Assembly (NCBI GenBank): GCA_900547825.1
Contig: URII01000079.1
Coordinates: 1 to 8,387, forward strand
Direction: 5' to 3'
Origin: an uncultured Porphyromonadaceae bacterium
GTDB lineage: Bacteria > Bacteroidota > Bacteroidia > Bacteroidales > Muribaculaceae
DNA length: 8,387 nt
Shown here: positions 4,622 to 8,387 of the stretch, piece by piece
How the letters are laid out: each line of letters starts with the position of its first letter
Numbering within the stretch: position 1 is the first letter of the stretch
Program-made: the position numbers and the translations under genes
The notes under the pieces: generated by a model
What the model was told of the DNA's origin: nothing
What the model saw: only the letters and a program-made list of their open reading frames with translations
Databases searched by the model: none

Positions 4622-6571
4622 ATGAAACATTCAATTTACGGACTCGCTCTGATTGCAGCCATGGCATTCAGCAGCTGTAATAACGATGACGGATTATCCG
4701 CACCTTCGGATGCCGATAACACGGTCACATTCACGGCCCAGTTGCCTGCCGGTCTTTATTCGCGCTCTATAGCTGACGGCACTAAGGCAACCACACTTAA
4801 ATATGCTGCCTATTGTGATGGCGCAGTGGCCATACACAGTGGGGAGGATAATGCCCCGCAGGCTGTTCGCAACGGATCTTCATTCACTCTTTCGCTTCCG
4901 TTGGTAAAGGGAAAGACCTATGACTTTGTGTTCTGGGCCGAGGCCACTGGCAATGGCGCCTATACGTTCAATCCTGCAACCCAATCGATTACCGTAAGCT
5001 ACGGACAGCTTAATGATGATAATCTTGATGCTTTCTTCGGGGCAGTGGAGGGTGTGACAGTCAATGGTTCTGTCAATAAGACAATAACTCTTTATCGTCC
5101 CTTTGCACAGCTGAATATCGGTACTGATGATATTGCACTTGCATCTGCGGCCAAAATAAACCATAAGACAACGAAGTTAGGTGTGACCGGCGCACATACC
5201 ACACTTAACCTTCTCACCGGAGTGGCTTCAGGCGCTACAAATGTAGAAGTGCCTTTTAACGCTGTGGAAAGAATGGGTGATGCTTATCCTGTGGCTCATG
5301 CAGATACTGAAAAAAGTTATGCTTATCTGGCAATGGCGTATCTGCTTACGGGAACTACCCCTGATGCTGACAATATAAACAAGGCCCAGCAGGAAATTTT
5401 CAACACAACGATTGAGTTTATTGACGACAATGGGGCAAGCATCAATAAGCTTACTGTAAACAATGTGCCTGTGCAGCGCAACTACCGTACCAACATATTC
5501 GGATCGCTGCTTACATCATCCATTGACTGGACTATAACGATTGATAACGAATTCAACAAACCCGATAAGGTAGTGCGTCCGTGGGACGGCGTTACAACTG
5601 CTGTTCCTGAGATTGATGCCGCAGGCACTGCCACTGTAACTACTCCGGCTGAATTTGTAGGACTTGCGACCAAGTTGACCAAGGGAGAGCTTACCACAGT
5701 GAAAAAGATAGAGCTTGAGGATGATATCGACCTTAACGGGTATAAATTCGACGGTTTCGGCCGCGAAGGTTTCTCGGATCCTACCAACTATCAATCGGGT
5801 TATAAGAGAATGCTTGTGAATTTCGACGGCCAAGGCCACACGATCAGAAATTTCAGAACCTATAATAACTATACTTATGCCAGCGGACTTTTCGCGTTCC
5901 TTTCCAAGGGATCGGTGGTAAAAAATCTCGTTGTGGAACAGGTTAATGTCGGTACCGGACGTCAGGGCAATATATTCGGTGTGATAGCCGGATATGCCGA
6001 AGGCACCACATTTGAGAATATAACTGTCAGAAACTGTACGGTGGCAGCTTATGGAAAAATAGGCGGCATTGTGGGCGGATGCATGGAGTCCAACAGTACG
6101 ACAACGTTCCGTAACTGCCGCGTGGAAGATGTGGAACTTTCAGGCGGATACAATGTGGGCGGACTGATAGGACTCGTTCAGGATCCCCATAAAGTGGTGA
6201 TTGAAAATTGTCCTGAGCCTAAAGTGAAATTCAGCATCTATCCCGAGGATCTGGCCAATCCCGATTATTTCGACTACACAGGAGCCATTTCCCACACTAA
6301 AGGAAAAGGGACAGGTGCGGAGATGAGCTACACACTGCCGTCGGTTACCTCAGTCAAGTATTGGGGTATGAAATCTTCGGGAGGTGATTATTACTGGGCT
6401 CTTGGTGTGACGGCCAAATGGTATCACTATATGACCACAGAAGCGATCAATGAGCCTTCGTACTTCTGGTTCAAAGCCAATGGTGACAAACTTTATCTTC
6501 TCAATGACTATCCGGTGAATGAGTTCATCCCGCAGGATGAACTGCGCATTCCGGTTACAACTGCTGATTAA
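4622..6571 (+). CDS. Large lipoprotein: pilin-like (DUF6562-type) domain plus GLUG-like beta-helix
   Basis: 649-aa predicted surface lipoprotein with signal peptide ending FSSC (Cys19), followed by an Asn/Asp-rich tether. Residues about 30-310 form a fimbrillin-like domain of the DUF6562 type: TFTAQLPAG, an Arg-Ser step followed by IADGT at 48-54, YDFVFWAE at 100-107, DAFFG at 136-140, LYRPFAQLNIG from 157 and VPVQRNYRTNIFGSLLTS at 282-299. Residues about 335-535 carry a repetitive region of right-handed beta-helix character with GLUG-like repeats: VNFDGQGHTIRNF, SGLFAFLSKGSVVKNL, IGGIVGG at 480-486 and VGGLIGLV at 512-519, with FENITVRNC and FRNCRVEDV rungs. The last ~110 residues are an aromatic-rich domain I do not recognise. 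GLUG-type helices occur in bacterial adhesins and surface enzymes; no catalytic site is evident, so a tip adhesin or ligand-binding role is inferred. It is last in the operon, before a strong terminator. Confidence 0.82.
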   Translation: MKHSIYGLALIAAMAFSSCNNDDGLSAPSDADNTVTFTAQLPAGLYSRSIADGTKATTLKYAAYCDGAVAIHSGEDNAPQAVRNGSSFTLSLPLVKGKTYDFVFWAEATGNGAYTFNPATQSITVSYGQLNDDNLDAFFGAVEGVTVNGSVNKTITLYRPFAQLNIGTDDIALASAAKINHKTTKLGVTGAHTTLNLLTGVASGATNVEVPFNAVERMGDAYPVAHADTEKSYAYLAMAYLLTGTTPDADNINKAQQEIFNTTIEFIDDNGASINKLTVNNVPVQRNYRTNIFGSLLTSSIDWTITIDNEFNKPDKVVRPWDGVTTAVPEIDAAGTATVTTPAEFVGLATKLTKGELTTVKKIELEDDIDLNGYKFDGFGREGFSDPTNYQSGYKRMLVNFDGQGHTIRNFRTYNNYTYASGLFAFLSKGSVVKNLVVEQVNVGTGRQGNIFGVIAGYAEGTTFENITVRNCTVAAYGKIGGIVGGCMESNSTTTFRNCRVEDVELSGGYNVGGLIGLVQDPHKVVIENCPEPKVKFSIYPEDLANPDYFDYTGAISHTKGKGTGAEMSYTLPSVTSVKYWGMKSSGGDYYWALGVTAKWYHYMTTEAINEPSYFWFKANGDKLYLLNDYPVNEFIPQDELRIPVTTAD

Positions 6572-6591
6572 GTACGTATTAGATATTAAGG

Positions 6592-6624
6592 TAAGGCGCG
6601 TTCCCGAAATGGAGACGCGCCTTA
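6592..6624. terminator. Hairpin terminator between the surface operon and hpf
   Basis: Perfect 10-bp GC-rich stem TAAGGCGCGT (6592-6601) / ACGCGCCTTA (6615-6624) with a 13-nt loop, starting 20 nt after the lipoprotein stop codon. It is followed on the plus strand by a T/A-rich tail (TTCTTTATAAATTT). Because the hpf operon converges on it and its minus-strand exit is also A/T-rich, it probably works in both directions. Confidence 0.85.
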
Positions 6625-6654
6625 TTCTTTATAAATTTAATATTTTATTGTCGG

Positions 6655-6945
6655 TTATTTGGCGTTTTTACGTTTTTCGAGCTGGCGCTCTACTGCTTCA
6701 AGGGCGAGATCCACGGCTTCCTCAAATGTGTCGGCCGTTTTTGTGGCCACATATTCTTCCTGTGGGGCAAGTACTTTCATCACTACCTCCTTATTCATGG
6801 AGGTTTCAGGTTTCACCACTTTAAGGTTTACATCAAAGGTGGTCACTGCTGTGTAGCGGCGTGTAAGCTTCTCTGCTTTTTTGTTGATGAAATCCAACAG
6901 CTGCTGTGAAACTTCGAAGTGAATTGCTTGAACATTTACTTCCAT
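6655..6945 (-). CDS. hpf: Ribosome hibernation-promoting factor (short HPF/RaiA type)
   Basis: 96-aa protein of the HPF/RaiA (sigma-54 modulation, YfiA) family, which binds the 30S decoding centre and inactivates or dimerises ribosomes during slow growth. The length matches short HPF (E. coli 95 aa) and lacks the C-terminal dimerisation domain of long HPF. Family features: start MEVNVQAIHFEVSQQLLDFINKK, paired helices and strands, DVNLKVVKPE at 38-47, VVMKVLAPQEEYVATKTADTF at 54-74 and the closing helix EEAVDLALEAVERQLEKRK at 75-93. The ATG at 6945 is preceded at 7 nt by AAAGGAG (6959-6953), inside the end of xerC, and lies only 2 nt beyond the xerC stop, so it is translationally linked to that gene. 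Confidence 0.93.
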   Translation of the reverse strand: MEVNVQAIHFEVSQQLLDFINKKAEKLTRRYTAVTTFDVNLKVVKPETSMNKEVVMKVLAPQEEYVATKTADTFEEAVDLALEAVERQLEKRKNAK

Positions 6946-6947
6946 GA

Positions 6948-7856
6948 TTATTCTCCTTTCTTTTTTTGATTAAGGGCACGGGGGTGTGCCTGTTCATAAA
7001 TATTTTTCAGATCCTTGCGGGATAGATGTGTGTATACCTGTGTGGTGACAAGCGACTCATGACCTAACAGTTTTCTGACGGCATTCAGGTCGCCTCCGTG
7101 GTTGAGCATGTCGGTGGCAAATGAATGGCGGAGCACATGGGGACTTCTGCGTGATGTATGTACGCCGTGGGCGTCAAGCTCATTGTGCACAACCGTCCAT
7201 ACCGCTCCTCTTGACATTTCCCTGCCGTCAGGCCGTGACAGCAGGGTAGGGGTGGATCCTATATTATGGTTGCGGAGCGATATGTATTCCTTTATCATAA
7301 GTTTCAGTTCATCGCCGAATGGCACGAGTCTGTCCTTATTACGCTTCCCGTGTACTTTTAGTTCACCGCCGATGAGATTAATATCCGCGTCCTTGATGGC
7401 CAGAAGTTCGCTGCACCTTATGCCTGTGGAGTACAGGAGCATTATTATGAGGCGGTTGCGCACCTGAATGAAATCCTGACGGTCATAGGGGCTGTCGAGA
7501 ATTTCAGCTGTTTCGTCCTCACGTACATTTACAGGAAGCGGCCTTGCCACTTTAGGAAGTGTAAGCTCCATGGCAGGATTGCTCTCAAGTCCGTGAAAGC
7601 GCATCAGGTATTTATAGAATGCCCGGAGTGACTGCACTTTGCGACGCAGAGTGGACGTGGCATAATGTTCGGTATTCAGGGAGAGAAGCCATGCCCGGAG
7701 CTGACGGGGCGTTACATTAAGCGGATCAAAGGGGGCTGATGTATGTGGCACCATTTCTGCCGACCATTGTTCCAAGTCGCGTTTATATGCGGCAACGGTG
7801 TGGGCCGAATAATTCAGCTCACACCGTAGATATGTCAAGAACTTCTCAATAAACAT
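6948..7856 (-). CDS. xerC: Tyrosine recombinase XerC/XerD type
   Basis: Site-specific recombinase of the tyrosine integrase family; chromosomal members in this position resolve chromosome dimers at dif. From the ATG at 7856 it is 302 aa (E. coli XerC 298 aa). The N-terminal SAM-like core-binding domain spans about 1-90 (FIEKFLTYLRCELNYSAHT) and the catalytic domain about 110-285. The catalytic set is complete: Arg147 in STGIRCSELL, Lys171 in HGKRNKDR, HVLRHSF with His240 and Arg243, His266 in LLGHESL and Tyr275 in QVYTHLS. An in-frame ATG at 7868 would add MKRI; family alignment from memory favours 7856, but neither has a Shine-Dalgarno. It sits between rpsU and hpf, a conserved Bacteroidota arrangement that argues for a housekeeping Xer rather than a mobile-element integrase. 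Whether it is XerC or XerD cannot be decided from sequence by eye. Confidence 0.92.
   Translation of the reverse strand: MFIEKFLTYLRCELNYSAHTVAAYKRDLEQWSAEMVPHTSAPFDPLNVTPRQLRAWLLSLNTEHYATSTLRRKVQSLRAFYKYLMRFHGLESNPAMELTLPKVARPLPVNVREDETAEILDSPYDRQDFIQVRNRLIIMLLYSTGIRCSELLAIKDADINLIGGELKVHGKRNKDRLVPFGDELKLMIKEYISLRNHNIGSTPTLLSRPDGREMSRGAVWTVVHNELDAHGVHTSRRSPHVLRHSFATDMLNHGGDLNAVRKLLGHESLVTTQVYTHLSRKDLKNIYEQAHPRALNQKKKGE
6953..6959 (-). promoter_or_regulatory. Shine-Dalgarno for hpf
   Basis: AAAGGAG on the minus strand, seven bases before the hpf ATG and within the last codons of xerC. It confirms the hpf start and is one of only two clear Shine-Dalgarno sequences noticed in the window. Confidence 0.75.
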
Positions 7857-7902
7857 AATCCGCTTCATCGGCTTTGTGAGTAAAGCATCGATGATCTGAT
7901 AG

Positions 7903-7934
7903 CGAATTTAGTTTATTTGTTCCTATTTTCCAAA
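7903..7934 (-). promoter_or_regulatory. Probable promoter for xerC-hpf
   Basis: On the minus strand, TTTG (7934-7931), a 20-nt spacer and TAAATTCG (7910-7903) match the Bacteroidota consensus except for one base of the -7 element. The start would be near 7896, within the 99-111-nt gap between rpsU and xerC. This allows xerC-hpf expression apart from rpsU, although readthrough from rpsU is also possible because no strong terminator is seen in the gap. Confidence 0.55.
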
Positions 7935-7967
7935 TAAAAGATAAAATAAAAACTGCTGTCAGGTGTA

Positions 7968-8159
7968 TTATTCCTCGACTGTGCGAAGTTTCTGAACGTA
8001 AACCGCCTTCATCATTTTCTTGCGGTTGCTTACTGAGGGCTTTTCAAAAGCCTGACGGCTACGGAGTTCCTTTACTATGCCTGTCTTCTCAAATTTGCGT
8101 TTAAATTTTTTGAGAGCTCTTTCGATGTTCTCTCCTTCTTTTACTTGTACGATAATCAT
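7968..8159 (-). CDS. rpsU: 30S ribosomal protein bS21
   Basis: 63-aa small-subunit protein bS21, near the 16S rRNA 3' end in the ribosome. The whole chain fits the family: MIIVQVKEGENIERALKKFKRKFEKTG, then ELRSRQAFEKPSVSNRKKMMKAVY with the basic Arg/Lys cluster, ending VQKLRTVEE. Bacteroidota forms are shorter than the 71-aa E. coli protein, and this length fits them. In Bacteroidota, bS21 with bS18 and bS6 is reported to hide the anti-Shine-Dalgarno (shown in Flavobacterium johnsoniae). The leader here (AAAGAACGACA before ATG) carries no strong Shine-Dalgarno. It heads the rpsU-xerC-hpf group. Confidence 0.96.
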   Translation of the reverse strand: MIIVQVKEGENIERALKKFKRKFEKTGIVKELRSRQAFEKPSVSNRKKMMKAVYVQKLRTVEE

Positions 8160-8217
8160 TGTCGTTCTTTAGTATTTTATTTTTTAGTTATTGATTATTC
8201 TTATGCATTTTGCGGGG

Positions 8218-8249
8218 CAAAATTAGTGAATGTTTTTATTATAGCAAAA
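8218..8249 (-). promoter_or_regulatory. Strong promoter for rpsU
   Basis: Minus strand TTTTG (8249-8245), a 19-nt spacer and TAATTTTG (8225-8218), a complete match to TAnnTTTG. The predicted start is near 8211, giving a leader of about 52 nt. An inverted repeat, ATTTTGC (8207-8213) and GCAAAAT (8217-8223) around GGG, straddles the -7 element and start site and could be an operator or an early RNA stem. From 8250 to the window end no gene is supported. Confidence 0.75.
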
Positions 8250-8387
8250 CTTTTCACGGTGTTTCTGAGGTGCGTTGTGGAAAAATATGTCAGGATTAGT
8301 TTGGCGGGGAAGAGAACCAATATGTCAATGAACTCTTTGCTGCTTGGAGTCCGCGGGAGAGTGCGGGGCTGAGGGGCGGTGGCAGCT

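Noticed and set aside
7102..7467. 121-codon rightward open frame within xerC
   Set aside because: It is antisense to the catalytic domain of an intact recombinase and its Ser/Arg-rich composition is typical of a shadow frame.
6948..7868. The tyrosine recombinase as a sign of an integrated mobile element
   Set aside because: It is flanked by rpsU and hpf in a conserved housekeeping order, and no attachment repeats, tRNA target or cargo genes are seen next to it.
7935..7967. Weak hairpin followed by T/A-rich sequence after rpsU on the minus strand
   Set aside because: Only about 3 bp (CTG/CAG) can pair before the T-rich stretch, too weak to call a terminator.
8270..8320. Rightward promoter-like TTG ... 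TAGTTTG near the right edge
   Set aside because: The -7 element lacks one base of TAnnTTTG and no gene start follows within the window.
8145..8372. 75-codon rightward open frame at the right end, opposite the rpsU leader
   Set aside because: It begins inside rpsU on the opposite strand and runs through the rpsU promoter; the product has no recognisable features and no ribosome site.
1..8387. CRISPR array, tRNA or rRNA genes
   Set aside because: No regularly spaced direct repeats, tRNA cloverleaf with GTTCNANNC-type arm, or rRNA sequence was seen on either strand.

Overview
The window looks like chromosomal DNA from an anaerobic gut-type Bacteroidales bacterium (phylum Bacteroidota), possibly near the Muribaculaceae. 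Three things point there: the gene order rpsU-xerC-hpf, promoters of the Bacteroidota type (TTG/TTTG, about 19-20 nt, then TAnnTTTG), and a block of DUF3575/fimbrillin-like surface genes that is nearly confined to this group. The family-level placement is inference; the order-level placement is well supported.

Left part (1-2263): a CPBP-family intramembrane protease gene, cut at its start by the window edge, runs rightward. Its 3' end overlaps, tail to tail, the leftward pair udk (uridine kinase) and lptB (ATPase of the LPS transporter). udk and lptB share a TAATG stop/start junction and appear to be transcribed from a promoter at 2215-2245. A second, degenerate copy of the same promoter-like element lies further upstream at 2289-2329.

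Middle part (2264-2751): a 566-bp gap between udk and the next gene holds no convincing protein gene. It carries a rightward promoter-like sequence, a probable structured RNA of about 210 nt (closing stem 2402-2409/2597-2604) with a central CAGG/AGCA arm reminiscent of signal recognition particle RNA helix 8, and a perfect 12-bp inverted repeat just after it.

Surface cassette (2752-6624): three rightward genes that look like one operon. They encode a DUF3575-type outer-membrane beta-barrel, a 360-aa FimB/Mfa2- or DUF6562-like lipoprotein (4-nt ATGA overlap with the barrel gene and a strong Shine-Dalgarno), and a 649-aa lipoprotein. The last has a related pilin-like domain fused to a GLUG-like beta-helix. 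A strong hairpin terminator, probably bidirectional, closes the block. The likeliest role is assembly of a surface adhesin or fimbria-like structure. This is the least characterised and most interesting part of the window.

Right part (6655-8387): leftward housekeeping genes rpsU (ribosomal protein bS21), a XerC/D-type tyrosine recombinase and hpf (hibernation factor), a familiar Bacteroidota cluster. rpsU has a near-consensus promoter, and xerC has a probable one of its own. The last ~140 bases hold no gene that can be supported.
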